DNA of 64,000 nucleotides from Agapanthus africanus. Lineage: Eukaryota; Streptophyta; Magnoliopsida; Asparagales; Amaryllidaceae. Location: assembly GCA_030015575.1 (NCBI GenBank), contig CM057337.1, positions 294,772,044-294,836,043 on the forward strand. The letters are read 5' to 3'. Of this stretch, positions 1 through 11,605 are shown one piece after another. Position numbers and translations under genes: made by a program. Numbering within the stretch: the first letter of the stretch is position 1; every line of letters starts with the position of its first letter. The notes beneath the pieces were generated by a model. The model was not told the origin of the DNA. It ran no database searches and saw nothing but the letters and a program-made list of their open reading frames with translations.

Positions 1-1101
1 TTATTCTCGGTCCCGCACATATCTCATATGCGCTCCTATTTCGTTTCGCTCGAGCTAGGAAACCTCTGTATAGGACTCTAAAGACTCGTCAATACGCCGG
101 CAGCAGGTGATGATCATATCAAACACCCACAAGCCGCAAGCGGTCTGCTAAACGTAACGGCCACCCGGGTATTGAGCGATCAGAAGATCGACGAGCAAGC
201 CCGCTCACACACCTGTGAATCACCAGTAACACTTACCGTATAGTCCGGTCTGTTCGTCTGATATGTTGCATATCTCGCCTAGGGGTGGTAAACGTCAGAC
301 CCCAGTAGCTCGATAAGTCATGCCGACTTGAGGTCCATAACATTTGTGAAACTACTGATAACTCTTACCAGTATATCACTGCAACCCTGGCCAGGGATTT
401 CCTGTTATGGCCAGTCGTGCATTGCGCAACATCAACCCCCAATACCGGGAGAGACGAATCCCCTCCTATCGCTTATTGCCTCCATGTGAATCGGGACTGT
501 ACCCAAAAACCACCTGTTTGCGCGACTCAGTAGAGCCGTGGTAGGGTGGAAATCAAAGCACAGTGGGAGACACACAAGACTCTATGACGATCTCGGGTCA
601 ACAGACTAAGCTGTACCAGTGTCACCAGAGAACTGCCATCTGACGTGAGGTATAATACCATCTGGGAGTTCTCGGCGAGTCCGTTCAGTGTACCCAATCT
701 CCTCTGAGCACCCGTATACCATCTCTGATGTCAAACACCAATGGATATGGGATCATCCATCGCCCATCACATGGGTCGAGAAGATACACGCTAATCTACT
801 CTGGAATATCGATGCCCCGTCTCGATATTCCCACGACTAGGAACAATGAAGGATGTACTCATTGACTACCCAGGCCCCACTAGTATGATCTGCATCATAG
901 TCCTGGAAGTCGAGTACTCATCCTAAGTGCTTTATCAACATGTAATCAGAGAGACAGAAAGTATACATGTTAAGACAAAGAGCAACCAGATAGCGTACTA
1001 TCATGTCGAGCAAGAAAGTCCTACCTATATATGTCCCAGCATCCACTGCAATATACATCCAATGTACAGCAATGGCCTCTAGGGCATACATATAACTAAC
1101 A
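1..1101 (-). mobile_element. Angela-type Copia LTR, subfamily C, partial
   Basis: This is the first half of a Copia LTR read on the minus strand; the rest lies left of the window. The LTR begins TGTTAGTTATATGTATGCCC at 1101 and can be followed by eye against the LTR at 58410-60603. Shared blocks include the one around GAGACGGGGCATCGATATTCC. The start resembles the ATGCCCTAGAGGC start known from Angela/BARE LTRs. It is inserted into a subfamily A LTR, so the five bases 1102-1106 (AGTGG) should be one copy of its target duplication. The other copy is outside the window. Whether it is a solo LTR or part of a whole element cannot be told. Confidence 0.85.
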
Positions 1102-1663
1102 AGTGGGACACACTCGACGCGAAGTAATAGTGTCAAGTCTGCGGACTATGCTGTACTCATGTCACCTGGGAACTGTTAACTGACGATGGTTATAATACCA
1201 ACCAATCAGTTCCCTGGAGAGTCCTGTCCGGTGTACCCGTAACCTAACGAGCACCTGCATACTATCTCCAGTACGACGTACTAATGGCTGTGGGACAGAA
1301 CATTTCCCCAACTGGGATGAGAAGCGTACACACTTAGTCTACTCCAGAATATCGATGCCCTATCTCGAAAATCCAACAACCAGGGACCTGTATAGGATGT
1401 TGCTTACAGACTACCCAGCCTCCACTAGTGTGACTGCCATCACGACGGTGGTAATCAAGCAAAGATCCTATGGGCTCTACTAATATGTATAAGTGATACG
1501 TTGCAAGAAACATATGCACATATTAAAGTAGACTCAAACCAAGTAGCATACTACCATTTTTAGCAAGACTGTATATATATAACTGTGAATATCCTAAGCT
1601 TCCATTAAGTAATATACAATGTAGTATGATACAATAATGGCCCCTAGGGCATATACACTAACA
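1102..1663 (-). mobile_element. Angela-type Copia LTR, subfamily A, interrupted
   Basis: Read on the minus strand from 1663, this matches the first ~550 bp of the LTRs at 37088 and 45188: TGTTAGTGTATATGCCC, the GATCTTTGCTTGATTACC block and the GTCAGTTAACAGTTCCC block. The match stops where the subfamily C LTR begins, so the remaining ~1.5 kb should resume left of the window. Its right neighbour is gypsy pol sequence, so it landed inside element E0. Bases 1664-1668 (CAAAC) would be its target duplication. Confidence 0.85.
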
Positions 1664-1739
1664 CAAACCACTGGGACGCTCCCAGTATCTGCAAAACAAA
1701 TCCTCAAGTGCTACTCCTGTCCCTCAAGACACCTTAAAA

Positions 1740-2115
1740 AGACCAGGATGTCGTAAATAACACAACAATAACTGGTCGAGGAACGGCTTGAAGAAATCCG
1801 GTTCATCACATCTACGAATGCTGCTAGGGCATCAGGGAATCCAATGACTCATCAAGACACACAAAGCCCGTAGCACGCATAAGGCAGTCTTCGGAATGCC
1901 ATCAGTCCGAATCCGCAATAATGATGACCTGATCCCGAACAAACTTAGAAAATGTCTCGCACTGTTGAGCTGATCGAAGAAATCGTCAATGCGAGGTAAA
2001 GGATACCTATCAGCACCGTAAGCCGGTTCTATTAACGATCCGTCGATACAAAACCTTAAACTGCCGTCTTTCTCTTTTACGAACAGAAATAGGAGCTTCC
2101 AAAAGCGAAACACTC
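1740..2115 (-). pseudogene. E0 reverse transcriptase remnant
   Basis: Minus-strand peptides include RFCIDG followed by YPLPRIDDFFDQL. This matches the conserved 'RFCIDYR...YPLPRIDDLFDQL' block of plant gypsy reverse transcriptases. Farther along come traces of the FMDMMN and DDILVFS blocks around the catalytic centre. The function in living relatives is copying the element RNA into DNA inside the virus-like particle. This copy is a fossil with many breaks. Family identity is fairly secure; lineage within the chromoviruses is inferred. Confidence 0.75.
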
Positions 2116-2779
2116 AGATGCACAAACTCCCGCAAACAACAACTCTGCAGCTGATCCTTAGGCTCCCTAAGCTTCGCCGGCTCATCTGGAACAACGTCGG
2201 AAAACACTCGCACGAAAGGAACCCGGTCTAACAATCCCACTGTGGCTCCGGAATCGCGAATGAATGCCAAGAATCCATGACATCTCCCCAAAAGCCGACT
2301 AGCGAAAAAGATTGAATTCAAGCGGTGAGAGGCGGCATAAATATCCACCTGCACAACAAGAACTGACTCGCCGGGAAAACAAAACCTAACTGTTTTCTCA
2401 CGGTAGTCCACAGACACCTAGCACGTAGCTGATCAGTTCGTGCCCAGGAGAACGTCAAATCCAACATCTCTAGAAGGATCAAAACGACGAACGAATCTCT
2501 ATCCCCTATCTGATTGGCACACGACTGAAATACGTGTCGCGCAACAAAATAATCGCTGACAGAAGTTATCAAAACAAACGGCTAATATACCTAACACGAC
2601 TCTAGTCCTAACCACGATATAATGTGGAAAAACAAACGAATACATCAAGAGAACATGCGAATTAAGGATACCTGAAAACTCTGCATTGGACGCCTGCGCG
2701 TCCCGATGAGTAGAAGCAAACTCCTGTGTCTGCCCTCTACCCATAACTGGCTGAACTCCTCTGGTAGACTGACTCCTCT

Positions 2780-3255
2780 GGTAGAACCTTCCACGTCCCC
2801 GGCCTCTCTGAATACGATCCTGACGAGGTGCTAAGGAACAATCCCTGACGAAGTGCTGAAGGCTTCCGCATCAAAAACATCCACGTGGTGACTGCTGACT
2901 CTCCTAGGAATGAGAGCTGAACGACTGTCCTCGTCCTAAACCTCAGCTACTCCCGCGATGGCCACGAAATCTGTCTCGACGACTAAACCTCTGTCTTTGG
3001 GATAGTACACTGGTACGGGTCCTCCACTGTCCTGGAACTCTCAGAGTCTCTGGAATATGCGCCTCGTCGACTGGGGCTGCAACCACTGGTGCTATGTAGG
3101 TGACGGACTGCTGCATGCTAATCGCAAAGGACAACTGAGTAACCAGGGTGACAACCTCCTGTCGTAGCACTCGAACGACATCAACCAATGAACTCATAGT
3201 CTGGCGGAAGTCCTGCATCTCTGCCACAAGACTATCGATACTATATGTCAAGGCT
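2780..3255 (-). pseudogene. E0 gag remnant
   Basis: The minus-strand peptide starting near 3251 (MTYSIDSLVAEMQDF...) is a helical, glutamine-rich segment ending in an arginine-rich stretch (RTRTSVLSQRQRFSRRDRF). It lies directly downstream of the primer site and leader, where gag is expected. Further arginine- and glycine-rich peptides (RGRGRFYQRSQ style) follow towards 2760, as in the spacer before the zinc knuckle of chromovirus gag. I infer gag mostly from position and composition. Confidence 0.5.
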
Positions 3256-3590
3256 GATCCGTCTGCACCTGTGCAACTAGCGTGCCATCCTTGTCAGTGC
3301 TCGTCTCACCCGAGCCAACTCTGACCTCGGCCCTCGCTGCACCTCTCTGAGTCCCCATAGTCATCGGCGGCAAGGCTATAAGTAGAGATAAGATTCGATA
3401 AGAATAAGGAAATCGAATCATAAGGATATGAATCATCAAGGAAGGAATTTCAAGCAATTTGTACTTAGGTCACTTAAGGCGAAGTACCGCATCGTGGGTA
3501 TGCTGCAGACATACACACACTACGTTACTTTGCTTAACCAACCTACTCCATCATACTAAGGTCATCCTACACTCCGAAAGGTAAAACCTA

Positions 3591-3604
3591 GCGCTCTGAT
3601 ACCA
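3591..3604 (-). promoter_or_regulatory. E0 primer-binding site (Met tRNA type)
   Basis: The minus strand reads TGGTATCAGAGCGC four bases inside the LTR edge, complementary over its first bases to the 3' end of plant initiator tRNA-Met. It fixes the orientation of E0 as minus. The same site follows the LTR of element L at 52590-52603. Confidence 0.85.
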
Positions 3605-4601
3605 ACTTTGTCACTACCCGAAATTGGCACGTGACGGCCCTAAAACTACGCAACGCCTAAAGACGTAACGCAGTAAAAGAAAGCCAAAGCCCAGAAATCT
3701 AAACCATGAAAATACGGAAAAGATAATAAAAGTTTTTGAAACATTTGAAATCGCAACCCTAATTCTTTAAAACTCCAACTTCTTTCTTTAATATTTTGGC
3801 AACAACCCCTTTTGTAAAAACTATCCCCAAAATGGGTACAACAGAAAAAGATAAATAAAGCATTCCCAAACGGGAGCAAATACACGCCTAATGGCGGAAA
3901 ACAATCCACATCACAAATATACGACGCCGTAGCGAAGAAATAAAGACAATAGAGATAAAGCTGTATAAAAGACAATAAACCACAAATAAAATACAATATC
4001 ATCCTCACCAAGTCTCTAAGTCGACAACATAATAGTAGATGGAGAGTACATGATACAACGAATGTACAATACAAAATACAGATAACTACCAAAACCCACC
4101 TAAGCAAAATAGCACACTGTGAGCCGATGCGGTATCTGTAGCAAAAGATGATGGATGAATAATGGAAAGTACACTAGCAGGTACAATCAATATGTGAAGC
4201 AATAATAACATGACAATAGTATGCAGTAATCATGCAATAGGGATATGAGAATGTAGATATGCAGCAATCATAAGGGTACACTAACAGGTACTACCAATAT
4301 ATGAAACTGTGCATAAATAGATAAGTGTGAAGTATGGGGTGAAATATGTCATTTCCACGGAAACCTGACATCGTGGTAGGATCACAATCCATCAAGACAC
4401 TCAAATACAGAATTCCTTAAATCAGCCCCTAAGTTGGGCTCTCACATCATATAAGTCTCACATCCCCTCAATGTACAATATCGAATAGATCTCCTATATC
4501 TCGAATGTACAAATCAGCAATCTCTTTCATATCCAATATCCAATCTCAATAAATCACATATATCCAAAGTCGAATCTCAAGTAAATTTCTAACATCCTAA
4601 A

Positions 4602-4626
4602 AATATATATATATATATATATATAT
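4602..4626. repeat. (AT)n microsatellite in the E0 LTR
   Basis: An uninterrupted run of alternating A and T lies inside the E0 LTR. Confidence 0.95.
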
Positions 4627-6530
4627 TTGCAGAAATAAATTTGATGGGGTCAATACACATATATTAGCGTCCCACTCCACTAATATTGGTGTATGGGTTT
4701 ATATAACAACGGCTAAATCCCCTGTTATATATACAAAGGTGTTAAAAGAATTATCATGAAAACAATGTGCCAAACATCGACACAGAAATCCTGATCTATC
4801 AGATGCCGTCACCAAGACTAGCATTCTGATAGGTACATATCATACGCTATCCCGGAAAGCATGAGTGCCTAGCTCTGACCCTCACCTTCCCATGTATCCA
4901 TACGTACATGACTTCCAACGGTATCCCTATGATCCCCGCCGAGTCATTGGTACTGTCACCGGTAGGTACTAGCCTACCTCCAGGCTCAATCGGCAAAGTC
5001 CATCGATCTTCTTGCCGAGGGAAACCATACCGGGCCCCACCATATACCCTCATACAGCACCCATTTCTCGTATGGGGTATAAAGTCAGAACCGATAAATC
5101 TCACGGTGGCTGCTGAAATATAATATCAAGGAAACCGGGTTTTTCAATGTATGCATAATTTCATGAACTCCCGCGGTTCCCAAATCCAGAAAACATCATG
5201 TAGAATCCGAATAACAATGCGCAAATCCAGGAATAAATATGTACGATATATCCGAAATGCGAACATGTAAAGGAAAATATGTAGCTGAAACCAGATGTAT
5301 GCGAAATCAATAAGGTAGAGCTATGCATAGGTGTCTACCTATAAGTAAATGATATGGTATACCCCACTGGGTATAAGTAAAATATGAGCAAGGTATTTAT
5401 GTAGCAAAACGTCAAATGTGATAAGTAATATAAGATCTATAATGGTCTGTGTGTGACATGGCAATCATTGACGGTGTGTGTAGCATACAATCCATGCTCG
5501 TGCAACATGAACCGTCAATAATATGTGCAGTGTCCTACGACTACTAGTCTAAGTACACATCTAAGTAATGGGGTAAAGGCACAATTCTAACAATAACATA
5601 AAATATGCGACAAGTATTAGAATTCTAGCCCAGACGCATAACGCCATTCGGGCGATTCCCCTGTATATGTTAAATCTACTCACCTACGCTCCAAGCTAGG
5701 GGAATCCTACCACCTGTGTCCCTCTGTAGCAGTGTTCGTAGTCCCCGCCAGCAAACCTGAAAATTAGGCAAGGAATACATATAAGCAGAATATCTCGCAA
5801 AACGCGATATCGAACCCAAACGAGAAACTCACGTCGCGAACTAAACGCGCCTGTGCACGATACGTTAAAACGTGTGTATACGCGAAACTACCGCGACACG
5901 CTGGATCGCAGAACCCACTCACGCATCGCGCGTATCATGCAAACACAACGAACACAAAATACGATATATGATCCTACATTTTGCTACAGGTAAAATCTCA
6001 CAAAATTGCACATGCCAACATACTAGAAAACAATGCAGACAACCCTAGCCAAGACCCCAACACCCAACTCACCTTCCTGGCCGCAATTTGCGGCCATATG
6101 TATTAAATTTGCGTCCTGGGTTTGGAGATAGGGGCTCGTGTTCTAGTGGTGTATTCTAGACCTAGTAAGCGTACTGCAGTTTCCTTAATTTTGATCTGAA
6201 GGATCCGGGTCAATAGCAGATCACAGAATGCCACAAAGTCGCTTAAAAACACCGATTTTGCACAAAACACAAACCTTATGTTATTTTAGTTTAATCTTGG
6301 TTAAACTCAGTTGAGGTGACCTTAAAAACCCTAAAATAGGCTAGGTTAACTAACACAATCATCATTTAATCAACATTCCAAATAATCACCATAATTAGCA
6401 CAAAAACTAACCATTCAACACAAACCGAAGTTAATTAACACGTAAGTTAAGCGAAAAGGGAAATTGGGTTTAAGAGTTATACCCTAAAGGACCCTATGAA
6501 GTAGGAGAAGAGGTGTATGGAGAAGATAAG

Positions 6531-6842
6531 GGCTGCTGCAGGGTGCTGGAGCTGCTGCTGCTACAGCTACTGCTGCCTGTGCTGTTGATGCTGTTGCTGT
6601 CTGCTGCTGATGTTGCCTCTGGTGATGTTGCTGCTTGCTTCTGGGGCTGCTGCTGCTGAAGTTCTGCTGGTGAGTGTGTGTGTGTGTGTGTAAGAGTGTG
6701 AGAGTGTGAGGGAAATGAGAGAAAAGAATATGAGAGGGAGAAATGAGAGCAACCACAAAACCCCTCCCCTTCTCACTCTCTCTCATCATTAAATGAGCAT
6801 GGCTCATGCCATGTTGCCCATGTCCTCTCTCTCTCTCTCTCC
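6531..6842. repeat. Simple-repeat cluster (CTG-rich, GT, CT) in the E0 LTR
   Basis: A CTG/CAG-rich stretch (6531-6660) is followed by a GT run (about 6672-6692) and a CT run (about 6822-6842). They keep reading frames open by chance and give glutamine-, serine- and alanine-rich false peptides on the minus strand. Confidence 0.9.
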
Positions 6843-7128
6843 TTGGTTAACAAATTCAACAAAATTTAAATCCCCTTTTAAATTCATTTTTCATTTTAAA
6901 ACAACCATCATACTTAAAACCCATAACACTTAAAACAAAACTATTAAACTAGATTAGGAAATGGTTAACACCCTAGTTATCATGCACAAGTGTGTGCAAA
7001 CCTAGGAAAAATCTAAAAAACTATTCATTAAATAGGATAAAATAATTAAAAACCAAATTGGTAAAAATTTTATTAAAAGCTATATATAAAAATATAATTA
7101 GCCACAAAACACATTCTAAGCTGTTACA

Positions 7129-8827
7129 ACCATGACATGTTACATATTATTTCATTTGTGTTGTTTCATTTGGGTGTATGTGTTTTTGGTGAGAAAGGAA
7201 GAGAAAAAGGTGTAATGATGAGTTGGAGAGAGAGAGGGGACATAATGATGACTTGGAAAGTGAGGGGGTGAGAATAAAGAAGAGAGAGAGAGAGGGGGCA
7301 GCCACATATTCCCTCCACTATTATTCATTTCTTCTCCTTCTTCATCTTCCTCCAACCTCACATCCCTCCACTTCTAACCCTAGATCCATCTCCTAATAAT
7401 CCTCAAAACCTTATATTCCGTTCACAAAAATTAATCCCCATCTCTTCCTCTACACATTGAACCAAGCAAAATGGGATTTTGACAACTTTAGGACTTCTAG
7501 GGTTTGCTTAAGTGACATCCATGAGGTATAGTTTCTTCCATTAGTTTAGTTTCAAGTTTCCCTTGCTTTTTCGTTTAAGTTAGAATTCGTTTAGTGATGG
7601 ATTGGTGATACTTAGAAATCCTAGTGAGGGTTTGAGTGAAATTGTGGATTGGTGATACTTGAGTGGCTGTTTAAGACTTGGGAATGAGTATAGGAAACGA
7701 AAATGCGGATTTAGGATTTAGTTCATGTCGGTTTTGTGAGGATATAGGGTGTGCAGGGAAATCTAGAGCAACCCGGAGGATTTTTGAGAGTAGCAAACAC
7801 TACCAGGGACCAAATTTGACCAATAGGAGACCACCATGACGAGACGGACCCAATCTGAGCAGGGGGACCCGAGGAGGCCGGATTTTTTGAGGAAGTGGCC
7901 GGCCACATGATGGGTAGGGGTGTCCAGGTTGTTTCCATAGGTCATATACACCCTATATAGCACCACAGTATTGTTTGTGCACCTTGTTTTGGCCTGAGTC
8001 AAAATCTGGGAGTACTTTAGTGTGGTTTTTGGCTATGTTTCCGTATTTTGAAATGTTTAGTTTTGATATTTGGAGTTGTATTTGGTTGTTGGATGTTTGT
8101 ACATCAACGACTAAGGGTAATTTGTTGGTTTTGTATACGTGGGCTATAGGTTCTAACCTATAGGCGATCCGTGTGCCGTTTTGGATTCCAGAACATGATT
8201 TTTATAGCGTTGCGATATATTTTGTTATTGTAGGTACCTTCGCGTAGATTCCGATACGACAGAGCATGGCGTCATCGACTTCGGCAAGTGAAGACCAATG
8301 TGAGTAGATCTATATCTACGGGGGAAGTCGGGTGGATGGCGTATTGCACCCCCGCAAACTTGATGGAAATCGATGTTTTTTTGTAGTTTATGGTTAAAGA
8401 ACCTTTAATAGAAACTATAGATAGAGTTAAAGGATAGTTAGAAGCGATATGATACGACTAGTATGTGATGACGGGATTTGAGGATGATGTTAGACGTTAT
8501 TGCCGTTTAGGGTACTATATGACTAGATAGACGACGTAGATGTGTCATCCGAACCGTACCTATTTCCAAACTAATGAATCGTATGCATCTTTTATACATA
8601 TACTTTGAGGGATGTTACGGATTTTGAAATGATATATTTTCCTTAAAAACACCGTAAACCCTACTTTCAAAACTACGATTCGCATCTTTTAAAAACTGAT
8701 CGTATGGTTCGGGTGTGTATGTTAGATTAGATACGTATGCTTAGTAATAGTAGTTGTAATGGTATATTGACCCTTTGTGAGATAAATGCGATGAAAAGAG
8801 AATACGATTGACATGTGATATGATGAT
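7129..8827 (+). mobile_element. F: old Tekay/Del-like gypsy LTR, first visible piece
   Basis: This aligns with the solo LTR E2 from about 32150 to 33650, and with the reverse complement of L's LTRs. Shared blocks include AGGAGACCAC, GGCCGGCCAC, TTGGATGTTTGTAC and, near 8310, CTACGGGGGAAGTCGGGTGG. It is a plus-strand LTR whose first ~400 bp lie beyond E0, left of the window. It stops exactly at the Athila insertion and resumes at 30493. Bases 7129-7133 (ACCAT) would be the target duplication of E0. No gene is seen; short GA-rich runs occur around 7225-7300. Confidence 0.8.
8823..8827. repeat. Target-site duplication ATGAT, left copy
   Basis: ATGAT abuts the left end of the Athila element and recurs at 30488-30492. 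With one copy removed, F reads continuously (GATGATATGTTGGTATACG), as in the uninterrupted site of L near 54940 on the opposite strand. Confidence 0.95.
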
Positions 8828-10624
8828 TGATTGATAATAGATTTCGATGTCGTGTTTAGAAAAGTGTAAAGATCACAACCAAAGAAATTTGTAAGCCGCA
8901 ATCAATTAACGGTGTCGGTGTAGCGCGTTAATGAATACGGATCGTCCGCAGGGAAAGTGTGATTTGATCGTAATTGTTTTAGTTGAATTGAAAATTAAAG
9001 GAGAAAAGAAAATGATTCAAGAGTTTTGAAATTTAGTTTCAAGAATTATAAAGAACTAGATCTAATTACATGAAATACTATAGATCAAGAATTAAGAATC
9101 AAGAATTGTCCAAATCAAATGAATTATCAAGATTTGTAAAGAGGCTCTTAGAAATCGACCCAATCGATAGTGATTGATGAAGAATTATGATTACAAATTC
9201 TTATCAATTGAAGATTTGTTGCTAAATCGATGACAATTGATGAGGTTTAGGGATCTCTTGAAGAAACTAGGGTTTCTTCATCATCATCCCTTGTCCTTTC
9301 GTTAATTAACATTCAAATTCTAGCCTCTAGAAAATTCAATCATCGATCGTTGATCTTTAATTAAGAGCGAAAACATTAAAGAAAGCATCTCGCTCGAAAC
9401 TAGGTTGTCGATGATTCAATTTCCTAAGGTTTACAAAACTCATAAGAATTAAGAATCGTTCAAGAATGTAATCATCATCATCTATCTATTTTCTCGATTC
9501 CTCCACGAGCGGAGTTTTCACTCAAACTTCATGAATAAGAGAACAATCAAGAATTGAGAACTCATCACAATGCTCAAATGTAAAGAAAAGCATGTTCAAG
9601 AATTTTCACCATTTATTATTCAACATTTCGTTACAATTCACTCAAGACAATAAGAATTGAGGAGAGAACTCGATCGTCGAACTAGCTTCGCATCGATCTC
9701 TTGAGTCGCGGATCTTCGTAGATCTCTTGCTCGGATGAGGATTGGCGTCACGTCAAAAAGGATCGTGGATGCTTGCTTTGAGTTGGTACTCGGTGATCTT
9801 GAATTGGCTTTTTGAGATGGATTTGGGCTAGGGTTTTGAGTTGCAAATTGTGTCACTCAACTTGCGGAATTTTGGCTCAATTTTCAACAACCTTTTCATT
9901 GAGGCCTTGGGTCCCTTTATATAGCCTTCTCCTTTAGCTTCCCCGAGAAGCTTAATTAGGTTTAGCTTCCTTTAGAAGCTAAGCTTGGTTTATCTTGTCT
10001 TGCAAGCGTGGTAGTTATGAAGGAAGCTTCTAGATTTAGGTAGTTAGCTAGCTTCCTTGAAAAGCTTGGTTTTTGGGAAGAACCTTCTAGAGATCTTTGG
10101 AGTTTAAAGTGTCTTGAATAAGTTTGGCCAGTGAAAGGAGAACCCAGAGATTATAATCTGCCCAAGATGTGCTGACGTGACCGTGGATCCGCCGCCAATG
10201 GGCCCCTCAGGCTGCGGATCCGTGGCTCTTTGGAGGTATTGCTGCATGAAACTTTCAGATAACTCCTCTGTAGGCTTTGTGGCACTTTTAGAATGTCTGG
10301 AATATTTTTATAATTTCTTGTTCACTGCCAGATCACAAGTCTTGGACTTGGCGTATTTTTATGAGTACTTTTAGCAGTTTCAACTCTTTACCTGGAATTT
10401 CCTGCATACAATCTCGAGACAAGTGTTGCACTATACAAAAGATCATGCGTGCAGTAATAAACTCTCAATTTCCCTCAAAATGCCGGTTATAATGTATAAC
10501 ACATGTTATTTGATATTTTACAGACAAATTTCTATTATGTGCTATATTCATACCGAACACCTTTAGATGATTGCAAATAGTAGGGAAATTGATGTGTTAA
10601 AAATGCAATATTTTCGACTGATCA
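8828..10624 (-). repeat. Athila 3' LTR
   Basis: This pairs with 28699-30487 over its whole length, from TGATTGATAAT to TTTTCGACTGATCA on the plus strand. Because the element is on the minus strand this is the 3' LTR. It contains a copy of the TATA motif (9915-9923) and of the GC-rich hairpin (10181-10224). It differs from its partner by scattered substitutions and a few small indels. Confidence 0.95.
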
Positions 10625-10639
10625 AATTCCACCAACCTT
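10625..10639 (-). promoter_or_regulatory. Athila polypurine tract
   Basis: The minus strand reads AAGGTTGGTGGAATT directly before the 3' LTR start (TGATCAGTCG). A purine-rich tract here primes plus-strand DNA synthesis in this class. Confidence 0.7.
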
Positions 10640-11605
10640 AATTTTGGTCGTCTCGAGCAAACTTGTTTTGTTAGAAAGAGAAGGAGAAAATAAAGAAAGA
10701 GAAAAACTATCTAGCACACTTTCGTAGGCAACTCGATTGCACTGAGCAAGTGCAACAAGCCTTTAAACCTCTGGGTATCCCTAGTAGGAGGAGTATTGTC
10801 TCCTGAGGGTTTCAGTGGATTGCACCTACAAAATCCAATAATAAAAGGAAGACCGTGAAATTTACATGTAAAGATGAGAATTGTAAAAGAAAAAATTTGA
10901 AAATTAGAGTTTCCAACTATACTAGCTTTTCAGTTGTCATGAGCCCTATCTTAATAGTCATGAAAAGATGTTTGAAATCACATCATACCTCAATAAAACA
11001 TCGTCTTTATTCTTCATTCCTACCTTTCTTCCAAACATCGATCATATACACCAACGTGTGTGTAAAAGAACATCCCTACACTCGGAGAATTCAATTCAAG
11101 CTATCATACTCTTGTCCATATACCTCAGTACTTTATAATCGATATTTAGTTGGATTTGCTCACACATTTTCATGCGACCGTTAATACTTCTTGAGGTACT
11201 AACCGACCGATTACTCATGTGATCGCTTATTAGGTGTATTAGTATTATCCTCGTCTGGCACCACCTAAGGTTTAGCAGTGACTCCCAAACCAGTTGGTCT
11301 AAGGCACTGGGTGATGAAGCACCCTCGCTATATTTTTTTATTGCTGCCTTGGCGATAACAAAACCAATGTTCATTTTTCTGCACCATTTTATCTTTTATT
11401 TTCCATTTATTATTTCCTTCATACTTTGGCTTTTAGACAAGAGCATTTCAAGGTATCCTCTACTATCCCGAGTTTCAAGACGTGTGTAAGTGCGAATAGT
11501 AGGGTATCAACATTCAAATGTTTGGCTTCCAGAATAGAAACAATTTTTCAGACTTATTTTTATCCTCAGAATAGTGACTTCTTTCATCTTACTAACCCTT
11601 AGGAC
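10640..11605 (-). other. Athila non-coding region between pol and 3' LTR, part 1
   Basis: This is AT-rich sequence between the polypurine tract and the insertion point of Copia element B. It resumes at 21631. In many Athila elements this region holds an env-like frame. The longest open frames here are short, on the wrong strand, and resemble nothing I recognise, so I call it non-coding. Confidence 0.6.
11601..11605. repeat. Target-site duplication AGGAC, left copy
   Basis: AGGAC precedes element B and recurs exactly after it at 21626-21630. This shows that B is a complete insertion into the Athila element. Confidence 0.97.

Larger units (their letters stand above)
1664..3608 (-). mobile_element. 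E0: internal region of a Ty3/gypsy chromovirus (Tekay/Del-like), decayed
   Basis: On the minus strand the order is LTR, primer site, gag-like piece, then reverse-transcriptase-like piece, as expected for Ty3/gypsy. The stretch is too short for a whole gag-protease-RT span and is broken in many places. It is cut on the left by a Copia LTR, and the rest of pol and the 3' LTR would lie outside the window. Assignment to the Tekay/Del branch of chromoviruses rests on the long LTR, the Met-type primer site and the RT wording. No chromodomain or integrase is in view. Confidence 0.75.
3609..7128 (-). repeat. E0 5' LTR, about 3.52 kb
   Basis: On the plus strand this runs from TGTCACTACCCGAAATTGG at 3609 to CTGTTACA at 7128, so the minus-strand LTR has TG...CA ends. 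The part next to the primer site aligns patchily with the LTRs of L (around 34956-35400), sharing TGTCAC.ACCCGAAAT, the CAACGCCTAAAG block and ATACGACGCC. E0 and L are therefore related but distinct subfamilies. No gene is seen inside; the open frames here are low-complexity or hydrophobic chance frames. The left end is fixed by the primer site. The right end is inferred from the TTACA end and the start of F-family sequence. Confidence 0.75.

Noticed and set aside
3646-4107. A 153-codon, cysteine- and leucine-rich hydrophobic minus-strand frame.
   Set aside because: It lies wholly in the E0 LTR and has no recognisable domain. AT-rich sequence read on this strand gives such false membrane-like peptides.
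5170-5180. CCGCGGTTCCC in the E0 LTR as a hairpin arm.
   Set aside because: No partner arm is present, and related LTRs have only CGGTTCCCAA at this place.
6484-6807. Glutamine- and serine-rich minus-strand frames.
   Set aside because: They are translations of CTG, GT and CT simple repeats in the E0 LTR, overlapping in several frames.
10855-11184. Possible env-like gene in the Athila region after pol.
   Set aside because: It is on the strand opposite to the element and shows no signal peptide or known motif.
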